Part shown: positions 1-10,516 of the stretch, piece after piece
Layout: every line of letters begins with the position of its first letter
Numbering within the stretch: position 1 is the stretch's first letter
DNA from: Evernia prunastri
Lineage: Eukaryota; Ascomycota; Lecanoromycetes; Lecanorales; Parmeliaceae
Direction: 5' to 3'
NCBI GenBank assembly: GCA_003184365.1
Contig: NKYR01000079.1
Coordinates: forward strand, 1 to 64,000
DNA: 64,000 bases
The notes under the pieces: generated by a model
What the model saw: only the letters and a program-made list of their open reading frames with translations
Database searches by the model: none
What the model was told of the DNA's origin: nothing
Translations under genes and position numbers: made by a program

Positions 1-1000
1 ATATAGTGGGAGAGTGTGCCAAGACCCTAGCCCATAGGGCTACTTGCCAAGTGCCTGCTTGACACACTCGTAACAGAAGACGACGACGACCTGGACGCGT
101 CAGAATACGTGAGACGACTTCACTCGCCGTCGCTAGAATCACTGTTATTCTTCTCCTGATTGAGAGTCATATTCTCGTCAGAGTACGCGTCAGGGACGAA
201 ACGATCGATGCCCTCGGGGTTGCTACCGTATCAATCCAACTCCTCCTAAGTATCCTCGAAGCCCCCGATCTGAGAAGACTGACGAACTCAGCGATCTTGA
301 GAGAGCATAGTGAACGGCGGGGTGAAGAGCGGGGTGAAGTTGTGGATAGCTTCAAAAAATAGGTGGGCGACAGCGAGGTATGGGGATGATGGGTGGAGCA
401 GGTAAGTGTGCTGCTCAAATTACTATGAAAGCGCCTTACTAATCAGAGCAGTGCGGCTATACCGGCCTAATGTCTCCCCGGTAATATTACCGTGGGGTTG
501 GCTGAGCTTTAGAAGCACCCGGCTTTTGTCGATCCTCTGAGCCTCCAACGCTCCGTGTCATTGTTGTTATGTATTCTCACTATGAATGGATTTACTGCAC
601 ATCGTGGAGGTTGAAGGTCTCAATGGCATTGTGCTGCAGTCTGTTGAGCAGTTGGAGTACTCTTTATGCTTGCAGTACTTGCGGAAGGAGCCTGTCCGCT
701 TTCTCATCTCTGGCAAGATCGCAACAGAGAGAACATGTGTGTGGCACTTCTCTCCAAAACCACTAGAGTATTCTCTGGTTGGGTCTCTTCAGGAGAAAGC
801 CACTCAGCGGACATGTACAAGTCCCGCGACCTATATGAGTCGCTTCCAGATTCCAGCTTGTAACTTCACTGACAACCGTCTACTCTATGCGCTTGAGGCT
901 AGAGAATTGCTACTTGGCCCATGAGCAATATGCGAATCAGGCGTCTTTCTTCTTTTTGTTTCTTGTCCTTTTGCTCATTTGGAAGAACACAACTGTTACC
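1..1000. other. Left-edge interval, no supported gene
   Basis: No reading frame here matches a family I recognise. A 112-codon forward frame at 586-924 has ordinary amino-acid composition, but it lacks a convincing start context, domain or partner exon. The segment from about 900 to 1000 is T-rich and leads into the start codon of the next gene, so it probably includes that gene's promoter and leader. I see no RNA gene or repeat. Confidence 0.4.
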
Positions 1001-1857
1001 ATGTTTTCCATACCTTTTCTCCTGTCCTTTCAGATTGTGGCAGCATTAGCCGCCCCTCCTCTGCTTGAAACGGTCAATCCTACTTTGGTCGCGAGCAACG
1101 CTGATATTGGTGCCTCCCCTCTTAACTCTACTGCCCTGAGTGAAACAGATGCATCAGCAGCTCGAGCCCTATCCCTAGCAGGTGTACACAGTGTTCTCCC
1201 TTCCCATGCCTCTTCTGTCCTCAGTACCCCAAGGCATGCAACCGACCACCCAGATCAAAGTGGATCCTATCCCTCGTTCTAACCGATATACGATTACAGA
1301 AATGCCACCGTAGGAGCGATCCCGGGCGTCGTATACACCGCCCCCGGCACGCGGACGACCCTTCACATGAGATTCCGCGAGGATATGCCGCTCCACAGGA
1401 GCAGCCTCGGCAGTTATCTCCTTTTCACGCACGACCAGGTTGAAGCGCACATTAATGGATCGGGGGATGGCTGGCTTTTGCCTCCAGACGACCCTTTTCG
1501 TCGACACTGGCACGGTTCGTGTTCGGGAACGCTCAACCTACTCTTCCGGGCTGATTGGTGCGTGCCAGTTTCTTACTTCATAGCGAAGAGTTCGCCCCTG
1601 CCTGTGTCGGTAGGGGAAGCGCATCTTACCTACGGGGTCTTGAGGGATGCATTGACGGGTGAGAGCTTTTGTCCTCCCGCCATTCCGTCTGGTTGTTGAA
1701 CGATCTCCGCACAGGTTTCTTCGATGTCATGTACGTCGGTACACTGGGTGCTATCCCGATCCCTTTCGGCTGTTACTGCAAAATAGAAGACGCTCACGAG
1801 GATTTGGTGGGAACTGCAGTGATCTGGCCTGCCCCGATTTCTACAGAGGATTCTTGA
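1001..1857 (+). pseudogene. Small secreted fungal protein gene with a frame break
   Basis: The start at 1001 opens a signal peptide (MFSIPFLLSFQIVAALAA) followed by a Ser/Ala/Thr-rich stretch. Splicing out 1182-1224 (GTGTAC...CTCAG) continues into a QIKVDPIPRSNRYTIT frame that stops at 1311. The next frame (NATVGAIPGVVYTAPGTRTT, then LTYGVLRDALTG) is offset by one base near 1298-1301, with no room for an intron. A second normal intron, 1659-1714 (GTGAGA...CGCACAG), joins DALTG to FFDVMYVGTLGAIPIPFG and the stop at 1857. The layout resembles the small secreted proteins common in plant-associated ascomycetes, but I cannot name a family. Either one base is missing from the consensus or the gene is inactive. 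The first intron is only 43 nt, short for the window. Function is unknown; an extracellular location is inferred from the signal peptide alone. Confidence 0.5.
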
Positions 1858-1937
1858 CCTAAGTTGAGCAAGCGGAGCACACATCCTTTCTGAGTGTATC
1901 CAAACCTTCCAAATTGCTTTGCTGCGCTTGGAGTGTT

Positions 1938-2800
1938 CTACATTGAGCCTTGACTAAGGTCACTCTCAGTAAAGAGGAGTTGCTCCAACCCTGAAGCCTC
2001 AATGATCCGCTGCACATTACCCCACTTTTCCTTTCTCCCCACGTCCCAAATCTCGAACCATTTCTGCATTCCGTCTTGTTCATACCGCAATCGGAACCTC
2101 AAGTCGTCATTTTCCGTCATCAAGGCTTCAATCTCCTTTTTTTGATCACTCCTTCGCTCCCTTTCCCCCCAGCCGTACACCGGTCCACAGAGAATGCCAG
2201 GCAACGTGTGTCCTCCCCCCTTAGCAACTCTCTCATCGAACCAACATCCCTCTCCAGCTCCGCCCACCCTCTCAACCAAAGCCTGCGTGCACCGCAGCCG
2301 CTGACCAAAGATGCCCCCCCTCCCGCCCCCCCTACCCCGCCTTTCCAACGTCCGATGGCAGCAGAGCCAAAAGCACCCCCCCCCCCCCCCCCCTGGCGGT
2401 GAGACGGGGAACCGACGATCTTCTCTTGAAAAGCACCGATCGTCTTGCAGCGTCGAGAGCAGCAGGCAGGCAGGTAGGCAGAGCGGCTGGGTACGTGTCT
2501 TTTCTTCAAAACTCGAAGACGAAGAGCGTGGGCGCGGCGGTGCGTTTTTTGAAAGAGGGAGCAGGCCAGTTTGGGAAGAGGGGGAGGGGTCGAGGTGGCG
2601 GTTGCTCTTGGTGACGAGCGTGGTGAGGAGGGGGCAGGAGCAGGCCGAAGCGGGAGGGGGGGGGGGCTCTGGGTCGATGTTGGGACGGAGGTTGGTGCGG
2701 TAGGGGAGTAGAAAACCCTCAAGCAGGCCGCGTCCGAGTCTTCGTTGGGGTCGTAGTCGGTGGCGTTGGCGTGGGGATGGAGAGGTGCTTTGCGCGCCAT
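1938..2800 (-). CDS. Unresolved reverse-strand locus, low-complexity
   Basis: Two pieces look coding. The 5' piece starts at 2800 with MARKAPLHPHANATDYDPNE and continues into a Pro/Ser-rich tract. The 3' piece ends at 1938 and includes a charged, probably helical stretch (EIEALMTENDDLRFRLRYEQ) followed by a Trp-rich segment. The two are in different frames, so at least one intron or frame change lies between about 2160 and 2700. That middle region holds an 18-base C run and an 11-base G run, where consensus errors are likely, and I could not choose splice sites. Family and function are not recognised. The outer limits given are those of the open frames; the internal structure is unknown. Confidence 0.35.
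2376..2393. repeat. 18-base poly-C homopolymer
   Basis: There is an uninterrupted run of 18 C. It is followed 260 bases on by an 11-base G run (2656-2666), within a generally GC-skewed low-complexity stretch (about 2290-2700). Runs like these slip during replication and sequencing, so the reading frame of the surrounding locus cannot be trusted. Confidence 0.9.
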
Positions 2801-3130
2801 GCTTGGGCCGTGATTTCTCTGTATGGTTCTATAAGTCGCGGTGCGTTCGTGCCAGCGGCATGGTTGAGGATCGACAAACGTAACCTTACTAAGATCTCTT
2901 GATGTAAGCTACTTTATCGTCTCCTTCATTCTAAATTTATTATCAATCACTGCAGCTACCTTTCTTGACCGTTGGCCTGCTATTGCACCTCAGGTGACTT
3001 AGTGTATTCTCGAGCAAACAAAATATATGCTGTATGCTATTGATGTGGTATCCACGTCTCAAAAATCTATGAGCAGATTGCAGCGACCAGACTGCAGAGC
3101 TTCGGAATGCAAATGCCTCATGCCATGTAG

Positions 3131-3334
3131 CAACTTGACAACAGGGAATTAGCAACCACATATCCCAACAGCAACGCTTTTCCGCTCGGCCTCGTACTCC
3201 AGCTTGCAACTCCTCCCGTGCTCCAAACCTGCTCTCTCCAGACCGTGACCAACTTGGATGAAGTTAAGGAACGAATTGACAAGCATAATGTGCAAACTTG
3301 GACTGTGCCGGCAACCAACGCCAGCTCAAATTGA
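3131..3334 (+). CDS. Probable 3' exon of a small forward gene
   Basis: Immediately after a plausible acceptor (ATGTAG at 3125-3130), a forward frame runs 67 codons to TGA at 3332-3334. It begins QLDNRELATTYPNSNAFPLG and ends with WTVPATNASSN. Codon use looks like coding sequence, and residue order is ordinary, with several Thr, Asn and Val and one Cys. An upstream exon could end at the CAG|GTGACT near 2993, giving ATFLDRWPAIAPQ, but I could not fix a start codon. The family is not recognised. It could be a small secreted protein or a remnant. It lies convergent with the reverse-strand gene ending at 3454. Confidence 0.35.
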   Translation, partial: QLDNRELATTYPNSNAFPLGLVLQLATPPVLQTCSLQTVTNLDEVKERIDKHNVQTWTVPATNASSN

Positions 3335-3453
3335 GCCGCACCATTCACTCTGTTGCTGATGGACTGCCTGGGGATGAAGACCCAGGGGGTCCACCGAAGA
3401 TAGAGCGATAAGATGGTGTCGCGCTCCTTGCACTCCCAAAATGGAGAACTCTT

Positions 3454-6052
3454 CTAGTTCTGGGCGTACTCAGGACCTCGCGCGTTCGTCGGGTCCGGGG
3501 TTCCTGTCTCGACTTGGCTTGAATCGTCTACGGAGCCATCGGCTTCGAGGTTCTCCTTTGGTATATCAGTGCCAGGAGAAGCGGGGTTCATACCAACGAT
3601 CTTCTTTATGAGCGGAGTCCTGTTGGGAAGGTCTTCGTGTACGGTGATCACAACGCCTACTCTCGATGTGCGCTTTCTCAATTTCAAGTCTGTCCTTGGA
3701 GTTTGTGGCTCACCAGATCTATCGTGAGGGCCGACTTTTACACCCGACGTCGTTGTTCCCTTGCCGTGTGGGTTGAAATCGGCCAGCCCCCGATCAGCCG
3801 AGGTGTTGAAGTCCGTGGCGCTACCTTCAAAAGACACCGAGCTGAATTCATGGAGGGTGTTATCCGGGACTTGTTCGAAAGGTTCAAAACTTCTCGCGAC
3901 TAAGCCAGCGGTAACTTCCTGGTCGAATTCCTCCCTTAAGGACTGCTCAACAGGGAACAAGAGCTCCTCAAGTGCTGCATCACTCATGATCGAGGAATGG
4001 ACACGTTCTCCTCGCATACTCTCTACCAGAGTGTCCTCAATCTCGGTGATCACACCTAGCTCGTCATCGTACTCACGATTGGCGAACCTCGTTCGCTCTG
4101 TGTCGACTTCCAAGCCAGGTCGCCGTTTCGCAATGGACTTGTCGTGATTGGTCCCTCCATTCTGGACATGTGGCGTACTGACAGGTGTTTTTGAGTCGCC
4201 CATGTCTTGCTCCTTGTCCACCGCTCTCTGGTAATCACCATTATCTGTCACATGTTCTGCTGCTTCAGCTGCATACCCGAGGATGTTGGAATTGCCGGTG
4301 GTATTGGTCCCCTCCACGACGCTGTCTTTTTCGTGTCTCCAGTATCTTGAGCCTCGCTTAACATCGTAAACATCGAGCCTTTCGGTCTTTGATAATGTCC
4401 AGTCATTTTGATTGACCGGCTCGGGCCTGCTAGCGAAGTGGTTCTGAAGACCAAGCCGAACGCTCTCGTAGCGAGCTTTCAATAATTCGGTACCTTCCTG
4501 GCTGTTGAGCTCATCAAGGGTGATTATGCCCTCGTCGAAAAGTACTTTCTTGACGACGAGGTTCCAGTCTTGGGGTAAAGTCTTGCTATCAAGCGGCGCA
4601 CCTTTCTGAAAGAGATAAACGCAGCGATCCATCTCTGCAATTTCAGCCCAAGTAATCGAGGTTCGATTCAGGTATGGGTTTTGCAGTTGAGACCAGGCGG
4701 GTGCGACTGAAATGTTAGGGCCATCCAACTCGGGCTCATCGCGTACAGAACGCCTTGTCAAGGATTTTGATGACAGTTTTGCTAGCTGTTTCGTGTTCGT
4801 TCTTGCATAGGATGCCAACTTGCTGGAATTTTTGCTTGTAGTGGCTGAATGTACTTTGGACTTCAATCGCTTTGCACTAGCGTTTGGACGAAGGGTAGAA
4901 TCCATTACATGGTATCTGGAGCAAGCAGTTAGCCTCGGTAAGGACTGACTGCTTATGACTTGGGTCATCATACTTCATGTCGTAGTTCGGTGTATCTTTG
5001 GAGGACGATACTCGTGTGGATCGACGCTGACCTGGATCAGTTGAGGTGGTCTTACCCTTCAGTTCAGAGATTCTATCGACATCTTGATGGGGGTTGAGAT
5101 CAGATTCCACATTCATAGAGTCTTCTTCTCCATCCTTGAGCGTCGAAGAAGAGTCACCGGACTTCTTGCGAATTACCTTGCCCTGGCCGTGCTTTTTGGA
5201 AGCACGCGTTGAGAAAGCATTATCTTTTAGCATTTGATCCAAAGGATGCCACTTTGCGCTGTAAATTGGCGTCTCGCCTTGATAAATGTTGCGAGACGAC
5301 CGACGGCGATGAGGGGTTTTTGAGGTTACCTTAGCTCTTGTAATGTCGTTCATGTCGTCTTTGTCAGTCTCGTCGTCACTGTCACTGGACTCTTTCGAAA
5401 CTTCTTTTCCTTTCGCTCGTCTCTTTGCTGAATATTTCGGGCGGAGGACATCATCCATTGGATGATGCTTCATGTCATAGCTCACGGTACTGTGTCCATG
5501 TCCACGCGTAAGTCGCTGATACCTCTCCGGGCGTTCACTTTCATCTTGCGAATGCTCTGACAGGCTGGATGCTTGAGGGGAAAGAGAGATGATATTATGA
5601 GGGTCAATGTCCCACGAGTCTGCCTTTCGTTTAACCGTCTTCGACCTTTCGATCGGACTTGGCGTACCAACATTCGACTGGATAGCTGAATTGTAGTAAC
5701 TTGGATCTCTCTTCTTGGAAGTAGCGCTGGTTGTATCATCATCCGACTTGCCAGAGAAATCACCAAGGTCGTCGTCGCCAGAATTGGTAGAGGCACCACT
5801 GGAATCGTCATCATTAGCGTTGTTGGAGGCATGACCAACGCTAGGTCTAGTATTTGTGCCCGGATGGCTTTGACTCCGCTTAGTGACACTGGCATCACTA
5901 ATAGACTCATCAGAGTCATCATCGACATCGGATTCAGAGTCTGAAAGAACGATGCGTCTATTCTGAGAAGCACAAGTAGTCAGCGACCAGTGTAAGGTAT
6001 CAAGCATGGGGGAGTTCGCTAGATGAGCACAGACATTCCTTGGAGGCCTCAT
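3454..6052 (-). CDS. Acidic/Ser-rich protein with YDMKxHPMD repeats
   Basis: I read three exons: 6035-6052, 4974-5962 and 3454-4915, with introns 5963-6034 and 4916-4973 (GTATGA...CTCCAG, branch CTAAC). They sum to 823 codons. The short first exon gives MRPPRN, then NRRIVLSDSES. The N-terminal half is rich in Ser, Asp and Lys, with many basic patches typical of nuclear proteins. A motif of the form Y-[DS]-[MA]-K-x-H-[PV]-[ML]-D-x-x-L-[RK] occurs three times: at about 5441-5483 (YDMKHHPMDDVLRP), at about 5229-5264 (YSAKWHPLDQMLK), and across the second intron (YDMK|YHVMDSTLRP). Each is followed by a Lys/Arg-rich segment. The C-terminal half has a Trp-containing region (TSITWAEIAEMDRCVYLFQK) and then a disordered acidic tail. 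The open frame could also start at 6088, but the splice at 6034 and the compact start favour 6052. Function is not known; nuclear location is an inference from composition. Confidence 0.75.
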
Positions 6053-6936
6053 GGTGTTGGTTGTGGCTGGATTCTTCAAGCTTTGCAATTTGATGAAGCT
6101 GTCAATCTTCTCATGTCAGCAAGTACTTCTTAAGCATCCATACTCTGCCCTTGGACGCGTCGATCTACACCTTTGAACATGGGAAGGGCTTTCTGTACCA
6201 ACCTTTGCGGGAGTAGCAAGGCCCTCAAACGCCAGAGTCGTCTTCGCTCAAACCAAGCCCATCTCAGGTCAATGTCAAAGCCATTGAATGTGCAGGAGGC
6301 TAACGAATGGCACGGAGGAGTGGGAGAGCGTCTTGTGGTTATTGGACAAGAGACGGGAAGGTAGGTGTATGGTAGATAAGATGGAAGGAGCAGCAGGTGA
6401 GGTCGTGGAAAAATCTGGGGCTTTCCAAAATGAAGTAGTAGTGAAGTCACCTTTGCCAAGGTTTGCTAGCTGATTTCGGACTTCACATCAACATGCACAT
6501 CAAAGGTAACATTCACCCACCGACTTGGACATTGGGCTGACTAGTAGAGCTAGGGCTGGTAAGCCGTCGAATCTTCTGAGAAGGAACAGTTGACCCTGCC
6601 CACATCTTTAGATATCATAACGAAAACATGGTGGCTGTCACATTCATCACCACAGAATCTCACATGAGGGTGTACCGATGCTCGAGTTCCCGATGCTGTA
6701 CTTCCTTGACTGTGCTTGTCATTAATAGACCGTTGCCCATGAGGAGCAGCGCAAAACGCCCACGCTGAATGACAAGCCATAGTAGCTGCTGCAGATACGC
6801 TAAAGCCGGAAGATACCATGATCGCCATCGCTCAAATAAATACAAGCAGATCAAAAGCTGTCCGAAATTGTCCAGATACGGAGCCACATATGTTGGAACG
6901 CAACATCGATTCGCCACATTTGGGAAGCTGAAGAGG
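6053..6936. other. Intergenic, nothing recognised
   Basis: This lies between two reverse-strand genes and holds the promoter side of the repeat protein. Short open frames occur on both strands, but none has a domain, a matching exon or distinctive codon use. Confidence 0.5.
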
Positions 6937-7959
6937 TCATACCCTCCTTGCCCGCGTCCTGAAAGCTGATAAATCGATGTGCACAGACCCTGCATCGGAG
7001 CAGTCATCGACCTCAATCACACCCGTCTCTGTGAAGCTCATCTCCTTCAACGGCAGGGCACGGTTCACGTTGGCCTCGATATATTTCACCACTGGCAGCT
7101 GCGCTTCCTCGACTTTCTTGGCCACGACTTCCTTCTCGTCCCGTTCTCGTGCTTCCTCTTCTTTCAGCCTCTCCACTTCTTTTTCCGCTATTGCTCGGCA
7201 ATTTTCAAATTTCTGTCTTATGCCTTCAATCTCGACTCGACAATCTCCGTCTCTCAAGAACTGATGTGCAGCCACTTCGCACAAATTTTGTGTGATCTCG
7301 AGGTCTTTGTCCGCTTCGTCAAGCGTTGGCAGTTTGTCATCGGCAGCGAAGTCTGGGCCAAGTGATCGACGTCCGAGGCCAGCTAACATTGTCTTGGGAT
7401 TCAGCATTGAAAATTCTCCAGCAGCGGTGTTTGAATTCTCATCCATGACTAGTGACGCCATGCGGGCTTTAAAGGTGGCGGCCCTCTTGCCTTTGCGAAG
7501 GTTGTTGCGTGCGCCGGCAATGCTGCGGTAGAGGGATTCGAAGGATTCTTGAATGACAGAGTCATAGTAGACGACTACCATGCTTTTTGTACGGTATCGG
7601 GGTTGACCTGACAGGACGGAGAGGTTGGACCCTTTCCGCTTTCGTGCGTTGTTGGCGGCATTTCTAGCACGAGATGCGTGGGAGAGGCATTGATGAGAGG
7701 GGTTGGGCGGCACGTAGATTTCTGTAGCTTTGGCGACTGTCTCTCCTTCAACGGCGTGGTGTTGGACAGGGCCTTCGTGAAGAGATTCGGTGGAAAGGTT
7801 CTTTTTCGTAAGCAGTTTGCTGCCGTGACGGGCCATTTCCAAGAAGCGAGTATTGTGCTCCGCAACGATGACGATGAGTTCATCAAGTTTTGAGAGCCAC
7901 GAAGGCACACTGTCTTGGAGATGGACGAAGCTCTGCAGCGGGTCCATTTCCATTGCCAT
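6937..7959 (-). CDS. Hypothetical protein with C-terminal coiled coil
   Basis: A single 340-codon exon starts at 7959 (MAMEMDPLQSFVHLQDSVPS). The first ~60 residues look like amphipathic helix (WLSKLDELIVIVAEHNTRFL). The middle is basic (NAANNARKRKG; NNLRKGKRAATFKARMASLV). Residues ~245-290 are a Glu/Lys-rich coiled coil (AEKEVERLKEEEARERDEKE). The C-terminus contains an acidic EVDDCSDAGSVHIDLS stretch. The last part of this sequence resembles short acidic motifs used for protein binding, but that is only a suggestion. There are no enzyme motifs, signal peptide or membrane span. I do not recognise the family. The uninterrupted frame and normal codon use support a real gene. Confidence 0.75.
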   Translation of the reverse strand: MAMEMDPLQSFVHLQDSVPSWLSKLDELIVIVAEHNTRFLEMARHGSKLLTKKNLSTESLHEGPVQHHAVEGETVAKATEIYVPPNPSHQCLSHASRARNAANNARKRKGSNLSVLSGQPRYRTKSMVVVYYDSVIQESFESLYRSIAGARNNLRKGKRAATFKARMASLVMDENSNTAAGEFSMLNPKTMLAGLGRRSLGPDFAADDKLPTLDEADKDLEITQNLCEVAAHQFLRDGDCRVEIEGIRQKFENCRAIAEKEVERLKEEEARERDEKEVVAKKVEEAQLPVVKYIEANVNRALPLKEMSFTETGVIEVDDCSDAGSVHIDLSAFRTRARRV

Positions 7960-10516
7960 GACTGAGATTGGTGTATAGACGGATTGCGCTAGCGGAGAGG
8001 CGATGTTCTCGTGTAAGTCGTAAGCGGGTCGTTCAAATCATGAATGCATTTTCGTTCTTGTAATCATCAACGTTGCGGACGTCCGAGAAGTTATTGCTTC
8101 TCGAAAGAGCACAGATGGGTAAGTGGGGGGGCTGGTAGGTGGATGTGTAGGGCGGGCGGTTGGCAGAATGAATGAATGTAGAGAGAGTGGTGGAGTATGG
8201 ATTATTGATCGATTTGCTTGCAGTCTTCTTCTCTTCTAGGGCATGATAAATGATTGAAAGTGAAGGGGATAAAGATGGAGTACGCTGTATGCAAGAATAA
8301 TGATGGTGAGGGTGAGAATAGGAGAGTGAGAGTAGAGCAAGTAGTAGCGGGCTGGAGTGCTGGAATGCTTGGTATGCTGGAGAGGTGTTACAGACATAGG
8401 TAGGTAAATTGGAAGCGGAGGTGGGAGGAAGAATCAATGATCTTCAAAGGCATTTCCCGAAAACATTTAAGCGGCATTTTCCTTATTTGCTTGCTGGCTT
8501 TTGCCGATCACAATATAATTCAAAGCATCCTTTTTTTCACTTTTATCATTTAGGTATTGTTATTAATATTACTTTATGGATTTTGGATTGAATCCTTTGA
8601 TATATAAAAAGGTCTACCTTACCTACAAAGTCTACGATACGATACCATACCCTTGAATTAATGTAAAGTAGTGTGTTGGTGACAGCAGCTTAACGTTAAC
8701 GCCGGCCGATCTACACCACTTCTCGCACGTGTCTGCCTCCCACATTATTCCCATCATTCATATCAAGGCAAGCAAGGTCAACAACAGCTTATATATATCC
8801 GTACAGAGACTGAGAGATACATTTGACTTCACTGTCAATCAAATAAATCAATAAATGATAATTTTATTAACATGAAACTCAGTATCCCTTTAGGTATGTA
8901 TGGTATTTGGAAGACAAGGGGAATTGATCAATTGGAGAATTGGAGAAATAGGTTTCGGTGAAGGATGAGGATCGATGATGGATGATTGAGGAGAGCCGTG
9001 CGGAGCAGGTGCAGGATGAATGAGAAGAGTGCCGGTGCTAATATTTTAATTAATGCAATGCAAATCCTCATCATTATTATTAAGGTAAGAAAGAAGATAC
9101 TATTTATTGATGCATCTAAGGTACCTTAATTGCCTCATTATCGCTAGTAACAACCACACAGCGAATGCCACTTCAACATGTACCTTTACTTACTCCAAAT
9201 TACAAATTACTGCAATTCGAACCCGATCGACGATCATGCTTAAAAGTACTTGCTCCTCCTGCTGGCTGCTTGCTGCTGCTTCCCTTTTTTGTTTTCGACT
9301 TCTCTTTTGACTTCTTATCCTTATTTATGCGCCTAAACATAAACATTGTCAAAACACTAATACGTACAAATAATAGTAACGAGAGAATTCATTTATTGCT
9401 TCACCTGCTCGAAAAGCGAGAAGGAAAAGATAAAAAAGATAATGAAATACTATGTATTATGTATTACTATCAATTAAATGCTGCAGCTTCGAGAATCGAG
9501 CGTCACCAGTCATCACTTATCAGTTATTAATCATCCCACGTCGCCAGCCGCTCCAACCCAGCCCTTCAGCCCGGCCCGCAAGACGGACGTCGGACGGGAG
9601 GCTTGAGGCTTCTGTCCATCTTCCCTGTATGCCGCTTTGATCTGCCACTGCCACGAGGCGACAAGGTCAAGGTCCAGGGAGGAAGAAGAAGAAGAAAAAA
9701 AGAAGAAGGAATGCACTCTAAACAATTAGTATCCATTCGAACAAAGTATTCAAATCCAGTACCTAAGTTTCTTCCTTTCGGCGGGCTTCCTGACATCCTT
9801 GATTCCATTCCATTCCATCCATATCAAATCAGGTCATGCTTGCGCGCTCGCGGCACTCTCTGAATGCTGGTGTGTACTCCGTACTGTGTACAGTACCTAC
9901 GCTTGTCGCACTTGCTCGTACCGCAGTCTGCAGAAAGGTCCCTATCAATTCCACCCTGCATACGATTATGCCTCATGACGGCAGTAGAGCGGTGCGCTTC
10001 AAGCCAAAAGGATTTTGCCAAGCAGCAATGCCAACGCTTTTCAAAATGAGGGGGTGAGGGGGGGGTTGGGCTCTACGGAGTATATTTCAGGAGTGGCATA
10101 CGGTATGGGGAATTCAGGAATATTGACTAGGTCCAGGATGATGGAACAAGAGAATAACATCCCTCGCACCCTCGATCGCTTCGGAATAACGTCGTCCCAG
10201 CTCGCTTGCCTCGCCTACAGTCTTTGGTTTAAAATGCCTATCCTACCTTCGTAAACATATATCTACACGAATGAACATTCGTAACAGTAGCAGCCGCAAG
10301 CTGAGATAGACATGTCGGACGAGGAGAAATCAGAAGGACACCTGATAGAGCGCAGGATGTTTCGTAAAACGAGTAAAAGTCATGAGCTTTGCCACCCCGG
10401 CGATGCGTCATAGGGCTGAGAGCACTCGTTTTGTCTGTAAAAAGCACTACCTTCTGAACTTCCATAACACACTCGTTGCTCTTGAGCTCCATCATTTCAG
10501 GAAACGCAGACAGACG
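7960..10516. other. 2.5-kb divergent intergenic interval
   Basis: This gene-free interval lies between a reverse and a forward gene, so it contains both promoters. From about 8440 to 9130 it is AT-rich. A purine tract of GAA units lies at about 9678-9712. The 9-mer TACGGAGTA occurs at 10074-10082 and in inverted form at 9875-9883. I found no coding frame that I believe and no tRNA-like structure. Confidence 0.5.
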
